The notes beneath the pieces were generated by a model, which saw only the letters and a list, made by a program, of their open reading frames with translations, was not told the DNA's origin and did no database searches. From Ascaris suum (taxonomy: Eukaryota; Nematoda; Chromadorea; Rhabditida; Ascarididae), in the NCBI GenBank assembly GCA_013433145.1, contig CM024178.1, forward strand, positions 7,487,260 to 7,551,259: a DNA stretch of 64,000 bases. Direction: 5' to 3'. The translations under genes and the position numbers were made by a program. This document shows positions 27,589-40,700 of the stretch, in pieces (the stretch's first letter is position 1; each line of letters starts with the position of its first letter).

Positions 27589-29127
27589 GCAGAAACTGTT
27601 TTGAAGCAGTTGCCCCATCAATACAACTTCAGCCAGCAACTTTAGCAGATAGGAAAACAAAGGCATCACCAAACACGTTCAATCAGCCAAATCCTGTTTA
27701 CCAAAGAAGTAAGCAAATAAGTTCGACCATCAATAAATACTCTTTCAGATGTTCATAACATCTGGAATAAAAAACATAAAGAATAATACATCAGAAATCA
27801 GCAGGGATGCATACTATGGATTCATACGTACGTATCTCTATGAAATTCATTTAAAAAAGAAAAAAAAAAAACGAAGTAATGATGAACTTTATTCTTGCAG
27901 CACGAAATTTCCTGCATAATCGATGTACGAAGCATAAATTCGATTAGAAATGACAAATATTTACAATGATTTTCGAAAATTTTATGCTGAATTTTCAAAA
28001 AAAGCTATAAAATTTTTCTGTCGTTACGAAAATTAATAGGAGTGATTATCGTGGATATCTGCGGTGTTTGAAAATGATGAGAACATTGCTCACTCTTTCA
28101 TCCATTCACCTCAAATCGTTTTCGCTATTACTTCCAATAATCAGCAAATGATAAAGTGTTCCACGTTCCACCAATCATGGCGCATATAAATGTATAAAAA
28201 AGAGAGAAAAAATTCTACAAGTAGACAAACATTAGACCATAAAATATCATCAACAATGAATTTCATAAAAAACAACGCATTCGTAATAGAAAAACCAGAA
28301 AAACCTTTTCATGCTTTGGTTTTTTATATCCGTTGCAATTATAAAACCTAAATCACAAAAGTAATACCGCAAAGGACAGTTCATATTTATGTAGTCATCA
28401 AAAAACAACTAGCAGAGTAAAATTTTCTTGCCATCCGTGTGTAGGCCACATTCTGTCCACAGTTCAAACGGATCATGTGTTGATCCTCCAGAGGTAATGG
28501 AGGAGAGAGGGGGAGGTGGGGAAGAGGGGAGGGAGAACTGGATGGGATGCAACACCCTTCAAGTCACTCAAGATCTCATAATCACAAGCCTAAATAGCAC
28601 AAATAATTCCGTTCATAACGCCAAATAAAGCAAATCATTTCTATTGCAACCGTTGTGCAAATTTGCATTCCCGAAGCGAATTTTGACAATGTTATGACTA
28701 ACTGCATATATCTTGAGCATATCTAAATTACTAAAATTATTAAAAATATATAATGCTTAGATTGCGAAATTACTTAAATTACAAACATTACCAAAAAAAA
28801 AAAAAACAAACAAAACCGATTATTAAAATATAGGCGCACCATCTTACATGCTTACTATATAGCAATAGCACAAGAAGCCAGCTAATTAAGTTCAAAGAAT
28901 GTTAAAAATACAAATTTATCGTCTCTTTAACACGATTATCTGCCTGCTGAATTTAAATTACTCTTTCTAGATAATAAAAACTTTAGCTGATTCCCCAACT
29001 ACGCTCACTTCCTTTGTTAATCAATTAGCCTAGCGATAAACTGAGCTAGAGACACATCGAATTCCATAAAGTAGGCGACTGAACTGCTGCAGAAGTTCGC
29101 ATGAATTAATGATTGGTCTTGAAACAG

Positions 29128-29955
29128 ATATACAGTGCACATAAATGCACATAAGTGCGCGTATACATGCGTGCACATGCGCATACACATTACATATACG
29201 CATACACACATACACATGCACATATACGTGCACAGGCGCATGCACATATAGGTCCGCATATACATACATCTGCACATATATACGTGCGCACACACATGCA
29301 CGATATACACAGACGTGCAGATACGCATATACATGCACATACACACATGCGCATACACATAAACATGCATACGCACGCACATACGTACACAACATATACA
29401 CACATAAGTGTGCGCACACATCCATATGCGCGCACACACACGGACACGCACACGGACGCGCGCACACACAGACATACACACAGACACACACAAACACACA
29501 CGCACATACAGACGTGGACACACGCACACACACAGACACACACACGCGTACACACAGACATACACGCAGACACACACACACACACACATAGATACACACA
29601 CAGACACACAGACACACAGACACGACACACGCACACAGCACACACACACACACGACGCACACACGTGCACACAGGCACGCAGGCATGCACATGCACACAC
29701 ACACGCACACATACACATAGATACACACGGAGACACACAGACACACAGACACACAGAGACACATACACACAACATACATGGACGCGCACACATGCACGCA
29801 CAAACACACGTACGTACACACATGCGCATACGCATAGAAAAATAAGCAAATGCGTACGCATACGTGTGCGCATACGCAGTATGTAAAATACACACATATA
29901 CTCACATACGTGTGCGTTTACGCATACAAATGCACAAACATATTGTGCGCATAGG
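29128..29955. repeat. CA-rich alternating purine-pyrimidine tract, about 830 bp
   Basis: The tract is a degenerate mixture of CACA, GCGCAC, CATACA and CACAGA blocks with almost no A/T homopolymer. It starts near GATATACAGTGCACATAAA and fades after AACATATTGTGCGCATAGG. Because stop codons are rare in CA/GT repeats it is open in several frames on both strands (up to about 290 codons). These frames encode only His/Thr- or Cys/Val-rich low-complexity peptides and are not genes. The interior 29430-29800 is the most regular part. Confidence 0.95.
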
Positions 29956-32900
29956 CCCTCTCATGCACTGTGTACGAATAGGCACATACATTTGTTTGGT
30001 TTTATGGGCAATAAAAAAGTGATCGTGTAGATGAAATTTATTAGACATGAAATATTCGTTGGTTGCACTGTATAATCGAGCAGTCGACGGTTCAACCGAA
30101 GCATAAACATTAGCTATGCGGGGAATAAATAAATGCACACGACATATAGATGTTTCCGACTCCTCTGTATGATATGTGATAAGACATAATGGAAATTTCG
30201 CAATAAGAAGTAACACCACTTAATAATCGTGCAATTATATATGGGAAAATGTGATTTGCAAATAATCTCATGAACAAAAGAGAAAAACACGAGCATCGCT
30301 TTAAAACTACTAAAGCTACAAACAAGAAACCTGAAATACGCGTAGCGTTCAACATTTTGGCGGGTTTTGTCTCACTTATTTTGCAATAAAAGAGTTACAA
30401 ACTTTACATTTTTGTATTTTTAGGAACATATGTGTGCTAGTAATATAGAATTAAATGAGATCCTGTTGTTAAATTCGCTCATTTTTTTATAGAATTCGAT
30501 TCATTTAAAATTGCCATGGTAATAAAGTACTTGTGATTGAATTATGGAGAACGGAGAATGTCGGGATATTTGACTCTTTTTGTTAATTTAAGAAAGTCCT
30601 AATGTGATTTTTGGAATGCTTCAATAGGCATTTTGAATGCTAGCTTTCTCATATTCTTGGCATACCTCTATGGTCAAATATCATCAAAAAGCAATCATTC
30701 AAATATCTCTTCACACTCCATTCCATAAATGAAATAAAATCAATAAACGAATCGAGTATGAAGTTTACTGTATCTTTGGCCAACAACGAATTTAAAGATC
30801 CGTCAGCTACGACGTCATCGAAAAAGTAGCCAATAATCCCTATGCTAATCTAGGCATAAATACAGTAATTCCAAACGCTGGTAAAATGATGTCTAAATCT
30901 AGTTATCTCTATTCTTCTTATGGCATTTAAATTCTTTCAGTCTTTAATAGCAATAACAACCTTAATCATTTCAGTGTGTTAAGTTGGCATACCACAAAGA
31001 CGCATTGCGATACGATGTGACATTATTTCTGGATATGTGGTCTATCGATACGATTCATCGGAATATCATAAGGTCTCTAGCTGAGATGCATCAGTATTTT
31101 TTCCTTCAGCATTCATTTCATTCGTTTGCTTCTTCGATGCTGAAAAGCAATTGCCTGGCCAAGCAAAAGAAAACGAGTAGATAATAAACGAGTAAATAAG
31201 TATCCCCACACATGAAGTCAAATTAGGCAACGATCAAATACAATTTAAAAAATTATAAACATAATGTAAAAAGGAATTTTCAGTCTTGTAAAATCATTTC
31301 ATTCGTCTTCGAGATCGATTTTTTAAAATGTTTGTAAGGCTTGCCGATATAATTGATGACAAACATCCCGCCATATTGCTCAGCCGAATGAACGTTTGCA
31401 GCAAGTTGCGTTGATGGCTATGACGAAAAATTTATACCTATGAAACAAGTGTATGCGGTGATAAAGTTGTAAAAATAAACACTTTTCATTCTAAAGCACT
31501 TTATTACTTATCTATCGTTTTTCTATTTATGCTTTGGCAACATATTTATTTGTGGGAAAAGGAAATGCTTGACCCAGTGTTTCTCGAAACTTGCCTTAGT
31601 ATAACTTGGGAATCAAAATTTCCTGCAATAAACTAAATAATCGCCAGAAATGTGTAAAATTCTTTGTGGTGGTAGACTAAAACAATTCAAGAAATCCCTT
31701 TCCTGAGGGCAACAAATATCTTTGTTGGTCGCAACTTCTTTGATGTTAAATTCAGTGCGGCGAAAAAAATTGAACAATCGACTTGTCCAGTCGCCATTCA
31801 ACATCACCTTTGCAAGTAACTCTTCACAACCTTTTTGCATATCACATCTATATCTTAGAAGGTACACCTACATTATTACTCACCATGTAGTCTGAATTCA
31901 TACTCAACTGTGGTAAGCGACAAGACGGACAGGATGTGGCTTCTGTATAACTGTACTGAAATATAGGTGCGAATATACCGGTGAAGGGCATTTGAGCGAG
32001 CATTGGGCACCTTCGAGTGGAATGTCTTTTACGCTGGTCATCTGTAAGCTTACGTAACTGGGGTTTCTAAGGTTTCTTTTCGAGTCCTAAAAGCTTTTTG
32101 TATTTGATGCGTTTATTCTTGAGTGATGTCAATCTCTTCTCTTTAATTCACACATGCATATTTGTATTTCTTCAGCAATATTTCAATGCATTTTTTTAAA
32201 ATTCACGTCAATTCTTCACGTGAGTGGATAAATTAATGAAGTAGTAGTGGTGTTATTCATATGTCAATCGATTTGCTCTACTCTTTAGCCTTGTCATGTG
32301 ATGTTGAATATGAGCCAGTAGATTAGCACATCGATCGAAAATGTTTAAATGCTAGCAAATTGGTCAAAAGAGACGAACAAGTGCATCGAAAATCATACGA
32401 TTTCAGCGATCTCATGTGCTTGAGCTGTCAATAAAGAGGAGATTGAGCTGTCAATAAGGAGTAATGAACGATGAGCTAGGTGTATGCGTGTATATGTGTG
32501 AATAATCCGGCGATAGCAACGACGATGCCTTCTAACATATTCAACAAAAAAGACTGTAGTTGTATAGCTGCTTGTTTGTTCATCTTGATAAGCTGTCAAC
32601 ATTTCAAGCCTGATTGATTTACTCGTCACTAGCATTCAGAATCTCTTAATTTTTATAGCTGCCCTCTTCGTTTTTTTTATCATTTTAAAATATTGCATAA
32701 ATAATTTGAATATGAGATACGGTTCTGATGAAAATACGACACTCAAAGGATAAAGTATGATGTAACATTGGTATATTCCTTTCAACAACGTATCCTTTGC
32801 ATTACTTTGCAATGTTGCTGTAATGTACTAATTCCACTTCTTCTCTTCTCCGCTCCCCCATTTCCTTGCCTCCTTTCTCCATATGCCGACTAGCCGATTA

Positions 32901-33699
32901 AGTTTTCATCGATAGATTCGTCTGCAACCATAATTTCATTCACTTAACGCTTTATAGCTAGGAATTTTTCAACTTCTTTTGGTAGCTTTTATTATTGAGA
33001 TGCGATTAATCACTGCAACCTTCTTATGGTATGCTTAAACGTAATGTTCTTGTTTATCGTATGTTCTACTTCAGAAAGTGATATCGGATATCGTTTATCT
33101 TTCAATCTTTTAACAACTGAAGCGTTAAAAAATCTCTAGGATTTATACGCTATTGGCATTCTATGATCACTTTCAAATTTTGTTTGATTTAATGTTGCTC
33201 GTAATATTTGCATTGCTCGTTGAATTTTTTTTTTCAATCGAATTCTATAGTTGAAGAAAAAAACTTATTGGATGGAATACGGAAAGCAATTAACATTTAC
33301 GCATATTTAATATCTATCGACAATTATAAATTATTTATTTATCGTCGGTTACAAATATTGCAGCAGTAAATGATGATTAACTGCAATGAAAACTTACATC
33401 AATAAGTCAATATGTACGAAAAAAAAAATCCACCTTTTACGCAAATCGAAATATTTATCCTTCGTTTAGCGATCTACCACTCTCCATCAACTCAGCTAGC
33501 TTGCAATCGTATGCATTCTTATTGTTGTTGTTGCTATGAAATTTCGCAATTTTGCGAAATTAGAAAAGAATTTATAGTGAACTCAAATCGACGAAATAGA
33601 ACAATTGATTATCATCGTTCCTATTACGGCTGTGGTAAATTTCTTAACGATCAGTGAAGATTTTCAGCTAAAAATTGGCTTTCACGTTCCAAAACTTCA

Positions 33700-33765
33700 T
33701 TTTTCCTATCAATTCAGGTATGGGACAATTTATTTTTCTTATCAATTCAGGTATGGGACAATTTA
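33700..33765 (+). repeat. 33-bp perfect-register tandem duplication
   Basis: Two adjacent 33-bp units (33700-33732 and 33733-33765) differ at one base (C/T). Each contains TATCAATTCAGGTATGGGAC, i.e. an embedded TCAG|GTATGG that resembles a fused acceptor and donor. It lies in non-coding DNA as far as I can tell. Confidence 0.9.
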
Positions 33766-34194
33766 CTCGTGGCACATAACATTTCGATCTGTCGGAGTAG
33801 TTGGAATTGTGTACGTAGGCAAATGTATTCGTAGAGGAATTTGATTCCGGTGTCATCGATCATTGGTCACCAGTCACATAGATTGTTGAAATAAGCGAAA
33901 TTTTTGCATTTGTATAAATAATATTGCTCGGCAGTTTTAACAGTTACTATGTGGATGAATAGTAGTAATTTGTAGTTTGAAATTGTAGTCTGTATAATTT
34001 GCATATATTTATGAGTTACTGCATTCAAAGAAAGCGTCTTGTGCAAAGTACTGAAATTAATTGAAATTTACAGCGCGATCCACTCAAGCAGCAGGTGGAA
34101 AATGAAGGGAAAGAATAATAGAGCTTTTTGTGTTGCCTAATTTGACTAAAACGAAAAATATTGAAATTTCATCAGCCTTTTTTTGTTTTTTTGT

Positions 34195-34593
34195 CCATCC
34201 AAGGATAATCCATTCATCGTTTTCCACTGGTTACTGCGCGGTCGGCTGTAAGTAAGCTCCGACCAAACTTGTCGGCTCCGCTCAGCCTCGTCACCCAGCT
34301 TAGTATCTGGGCGAGGGCAGCGGAATAAGATCCCACAGTCACAAGAGGAACAACGGTGAATCGACTCGTCAGCATCCAACGGACAGGAGACGAGCCTTGG
34401 ACCTAACCTTCATGCGACGGACCTGCAAGAAGGAGAGGCCGATCTACAATGAGACGGAGTGAATTTCTAAGAAAGACCGCAGAAACCAACTGCATCAGAG
34501 AAGCATTGACTCGCGGCAGGTGGAAGCGATATGAAGAGACATTTATTCGTAATGAATGCTCTGTTGATTGAAATAAATAAATAAATAAATAAA
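34195..34593 (+). mobile_element. Possible non-LTR retroelement or SINE 3' fragment with (AAAT)n tail
   Basis: A block of clearly higher G+C than its surroundings (about 34195-34560) ends in a tail of AAAT repeats at 34571-34593. A GC-rich body followed by a short simple-repeat 3' tail is the usual sign of a LINE or SINE insertion. No reverse-transcriptase motif is readable in either direction, so this would be a 5'-truncated or non-autonomous copy. A unique GC-rich island is the alternative. Confidence 0.35.
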
Positions 34594-35729
34594 GGATTAT
34601 CGAGTTTTTTGGAAAGGTCATCAGCACATTCCTTTTGAGTATAATGAAATCAAAAGGCACACCTTTTCTATGCAAATCAATGTTTACAATTCAGTGGTCT
34701 TTTTACTTAATTTGCACTCTTTACATTATTGCATGAATCTTATTATTTATTAAGAATTTATGCAACCAAATGGTCTAATGAACCTTGCTGCAAAGATGAA
34801 TCTATATTCTTTTCTATCTATTCCATTCACTGAGTCTATCGCAGTATATTTTTTCACGTGTTGTTAAATTACTGTTTAAAACTTTATATTAAGTAAATAT
34901 TATTTGAAGAAATTTTCATTGATAGCAAAAAAATTTTTTCCTTCTATATAATGCAATAGCAATATGGATAATGGTTGGTTTACATTAATGCCTCTAGGTG
35001 GAAATAAAATCGTTTAAGCGCAATATTCTAGAAAATTACTAAAATTATCGCTAGATAAAAGATATTAATTTTTAAATGCTACATATATATTAATACACCT
35101 TAATATCTTAAGCGCATATAGCAGAAAATATTAACGCATCTATAGATTTTCATTGAATTATTGAACTCCATCCATTTTTCGATCAAAACATGTAACAATT
35201 TATATGTTCAAAATTTTCCATTACTTTTTTTTTTTAAATCGTCCTTTCATTATTAATCAAAATGAAATACAATATGATGCTATACTAGATTTTATTATCG
35301 ATCGATATATAATACTAACGGTGAGAGTTTTAACTAGCTTAAGTTGCATCTGCTTGAATATGTTGAGTAAAATGATCTCTAAGTGACATTAACCTCTAAA
35401 ATTACCTCAAAGTAAAATGATCGTGGTCCTAAAAAAACAGATTATCGATAGACTGTATTATTTAGAAAAAATTTTTTTTTCATTCCAAGATTTTAAAATT
35501 TCATCGATGATCCTCACATTCGAATGTATTGAGGTATACATTAATTCTATGAAAGAAGGCTTTCAATTGTATACGCTTGATCTCGAATGTCAAATCTCTA
35601 AAATGGAGTTCCTTCAAAGTTGCTTGCGAAAGAAAATTACCAAATAATATAATTTTGGCTATACGGCTTAGAAAAATCATATTTATATTACATCTTCTAA
35701 AATATGGGCGCTGATCTGTTACTTCAGAA

Positions 35730-35825
35730 AGCAGCTAACTTCGTTGGAGCTTCAGGTAGCAGCCAATTTGATTAGAGCTTCATGTGGCAGCTAATTTAGT
35801 TAGAGCTTCAGGTAGCAGCTAACTT
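35730..35825 (+). repeat. 28-bp minisatellite, about 3.4 copies
   Basis: Three 28-bp units and a partial fourth begin at 35730, 35758, 35786 and 35814. Each unit starts with (A/G)GCAGC(T/C)AA and ends with AGAGCTTCA(G/T)GT or its variant. Units differ at four to seven positions, so the array is old rather than recently expanded. Confidence 0.85.
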
Positions 35826-37734
35826 AAAAGTAAATATTCTATGAGAATAGCTAATATTCTATGAGCAATTGCGAAAAGAAACTAATTCAAATATTTAGAA
35901 GTTTCATCAAAATTTACCACATAAGCTTGAGGCATTAAAAAAAACCTTAATTATTTATTTCAAAAAAAAAACAACGGAAATTGCTTCAAACGAGATCCTC
36001 GAAACGATAGACGATTTCAATTCTCTCATCATAAAATTGAGCACAGCTAATCAAAAGTTAAAATGCAAATTTTTTCAGTATTGTTTCGTAAAAACCAAAA
36101 AAAAAGAAAATTTCTATCTCTGAGAAATTTTTACATTTTCATTTCATAGATGCCTAAAGAAGCATTAAGCTTTTAAGATATTTTAAATGCCAAAAACTTG
36201 AAATCATTTGCATTTCTCAATTTGGAAAGAAATAGCAAAATTTAAATTTTGAATTGCATTACTAATGATTATTCGTTGAGAGTTTGATTTTTTTTAAATT
36301 TCGTTTACATGATAAAAACTTTATGGATTTCTTTGAAAATTTATAAAATTATATTTTTTTTAAACGATGATATCAACCTATTGTTTTTTGATTCAACTGC
36401 TATAAACGTTTATCTTAGATGATACGAATAAATATTCTATGGAATTTTTTTTTTCATGAATGATATACTTTTTCTTTATGGATTTTATTTTTAAGAGCAG
36501 CTAAAATTTTTATGTGTAAGGAACAGAGGACTATTATTTTTCTTCATTCAAGAATTAAAATTTATTGAAAGAATTAGAATCTTTTAGAAAAGATTTGCGG
36601 CAAAAATTATTTAGTTTATAATCGTACTAATTCACTAAAAGAATTAGTCATGGGCATCTTTTTTTTTTAAATGAGATTTGCAAATTTTTGAGGAAATTCA
36701 CTAAAATTTTAGAATTTTTCTCAATTTCTATTCGCTCTAAATTTTAGAAAATCTTTTACTCTCATTTTCTTTGTTCCAATCATGACGGAAATTTTCTGAT
36801 AAGAAAAGGGTTTCTTTTTCATCAATGTAGCAATTGGAGTTCTGCACTGCTCGCATATGCTTTAAATGACAATGATAAAATCAAACGAAACGCATAGCGA
36901 TATCAACTACAATAGAATCCATTAAGGTTTTGTGGGATATTTTGTTAATATTTTCTTAAATATTACTAACAAGTCTTATATTGTGATAATTGTTTTATTT
37001 GAGAATATAGAACGCTCGTTTGCAATAAATATTTGAAATTTTATTGCCAACTAATATATTATGTAATTATTTATTATTGATAATTATTTAGCATTTTATT
37101 GATATCACTTGAATATTGCAATTGATTTATCATTGAACTGATATCAACTGACACTAATAATCGTTATTCGTAAAGTTTGCAACAGATAATTGATATCTCA
37201 ATATCCGGCATAATGATAAAAGTTTTATTTATCCTTCGAAGTTAGTGAAAAATATCAAATTTCACTGATTGCTCTCACTATTTTTCTTATTAGTGATGAA
37301 CATATAGGCAGTTCCGTTTGATTTTAACTCTATTAGCGCACATGTTTTGTTCCACACTATTTAATTCATTGAAATAATGGTATTAAGCTAATCATGGTTT
37401 CTTTCTATGTGAATATTAACTTTTTATTATGCAAATATTATTTTTTTTACTTATATAGCTACCTTTCTATACATTTCCTTCGATTAAGCAATAATTTCTA
37501 GTATTTTTGAATTGTCTTTTGGTAATTGTAGCTCGAGGATTCATAAGTAGAGATAATACTTTTATTGAAAATTTTATTTGCTTCATTTTATTAACGTAAA
37601 TTCTCAATCCTTTCTGATAATGAATAATTTTCAATTCGTGTAGAACTGAATCAAACGTTTTTTTTAAATGCTGTATTTTCGAATGACGTCATTCAGCGAG
37701 TCGAGATTGAAAAGAAGATTGTCGATGCCGTCGT

Positions 37735-40700
37735 ATGGATTCGCTGTCTCCACAACAAATCGATAGCGCACAAAACACTGAAGCTACCTTCAAATATGAA
37801 TCTGAAATCAAGCAGGTAAGGTTCTCCTATTCAATTATTGAAGCTAAACGCAGATGTTATTAGCGAAAAAAAGAGATCAAATCACCGATTGCAAATATTC
37901 ACGTATAATGGTCAACGGTCACTCGTTATTTCGTGTCAACTTAGAACGACAATAAATTGCCTTCAGGGATTAAGTAATTTCCAGTGCTGTTTCCGCTACA
38001 CCAGCCAATTGGAGTGGGAACTTTTGGTTCCGGAGCAAATTAAAGATCTATGCAGAAATTTTATTTAAATCTTAAAATGTGCTTTTTCACCTTGAATCAG
38101 TAATTGTTGATAAAATAGCCAATGAAAAAATATATTTGTGCAAATTTATTAATTAATGTATAACTTATACAGTTAGGCGAGTCTCGTTTTGTATAGCATC
38201 CAGAATGATTCAATGAAGATTTCAACTAAGGTTTTGAAAAGCCATGAACTCTCTATGCTCTATGTCTCGTCCAATATTAAACTCGTTTTAAAATCAGCCA
38301 ACGACGCTTTAGGTCGTCAGGAAATTTTTAATCCCGAAAATATTGGCGAACCTAAGAGCTATTCTCATGATGAGAAAAAATAGATGGAGGTTCTGAGGTT
38401 AAGTTCCTTTTTCTTGAAGATGAGACTTCAGATAGTTCGAACCAAAAACTTTTCTGTGCTCCGAAGTGTCGGTTTGCGCCGGAATTGCCTATCACCTCAT
38501 TTATATTAGTGCTCCTAGTTTTTAACCTCGATGATTGCCTCTTCACTGAATTGTACACACCAGCTGGTCCACCTGGCCAAATTTGCTTTGTCTCATGTTT
38601 ATTTGCACTTAGATGTCAGAGAGTTGCTCAGCGCTAGCGGGCCCTTCATCAGATATGGTTTGCAATCGACAATCTGCACAGAATCTACCTTCAACGGTCA
38701 CCACTACAGGACGACCAGTGGAAACAGTTGTATTAACACCAGAAGCGCGTAGCATATGGATAAAATTCAATCCGCATCGACAGTTTCATCTGCTCAAAAC
38801 TAGTTTTATACTATTATGTCTCTTTGATACGATCCATTGGGCTTATATGTTAAGGTTTGGCTAATAATTCGAATTACTGATATAAGTTTACTTGAAATAT
38901 GAAACTTAGAACGGCTTAGCCAAGGACTAGCATCGATATGTTTCGTTCGCTTATTGCATTTATTATTATTATTATTATTATTGCCTAATCCCATTCCTTG
39001 GATATGAATTAAAATACTAATAGTATAAAAATCAAACTCTCAGGTATTTAGAATATTTGAACAAGAAAAAATATTCTGCAAAATAAGATGAATAGCGCAA
39101 TTATTTACCGGAAGAAGATTGGAAAGGGGGGAAGAATGTACGGAAAAAATTAGGGTGTGAAAAAAAATTTTTTTTTATTTGATGCTTATCGCTATAAATA
39201 GGATGACACTACTATTTCTAATTTCTCATACGCTAAGAGTTTTTTTTTTCGAAGTTGGAATATTTTATTCAAAAGAAAAAGAGCAAGAAATGCCCAACAA
39301 AAAGAAATAAGAAACAAAAAAAAAATTTTAGCCATTAAAAAAAAAAGAAATGTCATGATTATATATCGAATAAAAACGGAAATTCTTTAGATTTTATTAC
39401 TAAAATATTGAAGTATAATTTTTAATAAAATCAATTATTCTTTTTTTAATTATTGCCGAAATAAATAAATAAATAGAAATATAATAGGGATGATGATGAG
39501 ATATCGCCAAATGTATGGAAATTCTATCTTCGAATAAGTGAATATGATCAATATTATTTAATATTACGTATGTTTGCCGATATATTTGTATGTATTCTCG
39601 GTTTGGGTGCAAGTATGTGGACAAGAAAAATCACATTTTCGCTTCCTTGTTTATTGGTGCAATCGATGCTTATTTGTGCTAGGTAAGTAAAATAGTTTAG
39701 CATTAATTAATGTATGATATCCATTCGAATTGACATTTTAGAATTTATGAGTTTTTTTTTTCAATGGAATTGGCTTATAGAGCGCATTTTAGGCGCTGCA
39801 TATTTAGCGAGGGATTTCTTTAATTTCACATAGTATTTATATATGCTTATAATTCTAAAAAAAAAAATTAGTTGATTTGAAGATTGAATTTTTTTTTAAT
39901 TTATAATTTTTTTTAATAGTTTTTGAAATTTTCGAATTTTTCGACAATTCTAAAATTTTCTAAATTTAATCGCTCATATTACGTTAAACAAAATATCATT
40001 CTTCATTATCATTTAACGATTCACCGCAGTTATTCGATCATTTCTTAAGTGACGAATTATTTCATTCAGAATTTTTCACTAATGTTTTTGTGTACTTATT
40101 GATACCGTAAAAATCAAATCCAAGATGGAATTCTTGTTACCGTATAGCATCTCAAATATGTCCTCTTATTTCCCGTCCTTTCGTGACTATAGTATATCTT
40201 GATCCATAGCAATTATAGATTTCGCAATAAGTAACGAATAACGATCAATGATCAACGATGAAAGGTCAAAGGTTGAAGGTTAAAGATTGACAGCTGGAGG
40301 ACAAAGAGTAACAAATAAAGAATGAAGAGAGTACCACCAATTAAAGATTGCGACGAATAAATAAATAAACATATAAGATGCATAATTATGATAAGTTTTC
40401 AGGGGTTTAACATGGATATTTCGAAGACGATTGCCTCATGATTATCGACTCGAAGATCTCCTATTCATTGCATTTGAATTTATTCTTCCTTTCATATGGT
40501 CAGAATTTCGTTCTCTTTCAATTAATAAACAATAATTGTTGGCACATATATGATAGCGATTTCAGCGCAGAAATGAAATTTTTAAACAGCCTTAAATAAA
40601 TCTTTGAAGATAGTTTAGATCTATAAATTGAATTTTCTATTGTTAACGTCGAAGAGATAGAGGGATATAGCATTTTTCGTATACCTCTTACAATGAAGCG

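Noticed and set aside
29017..29905. Several overlapping 145-292 codon open frames on both strands
   Set aside because: They are products of the CA-rich repeat. Composition is pure His/Thr or Cys/Val low complexity and all frames are open together.
31613..31867. 84-codon frame on the minus strand with mixed composition
   Set aside because: Protein-like in part, but isolated, without splice sites in phase or a known family. Kept only as a note in the intergenic entry.
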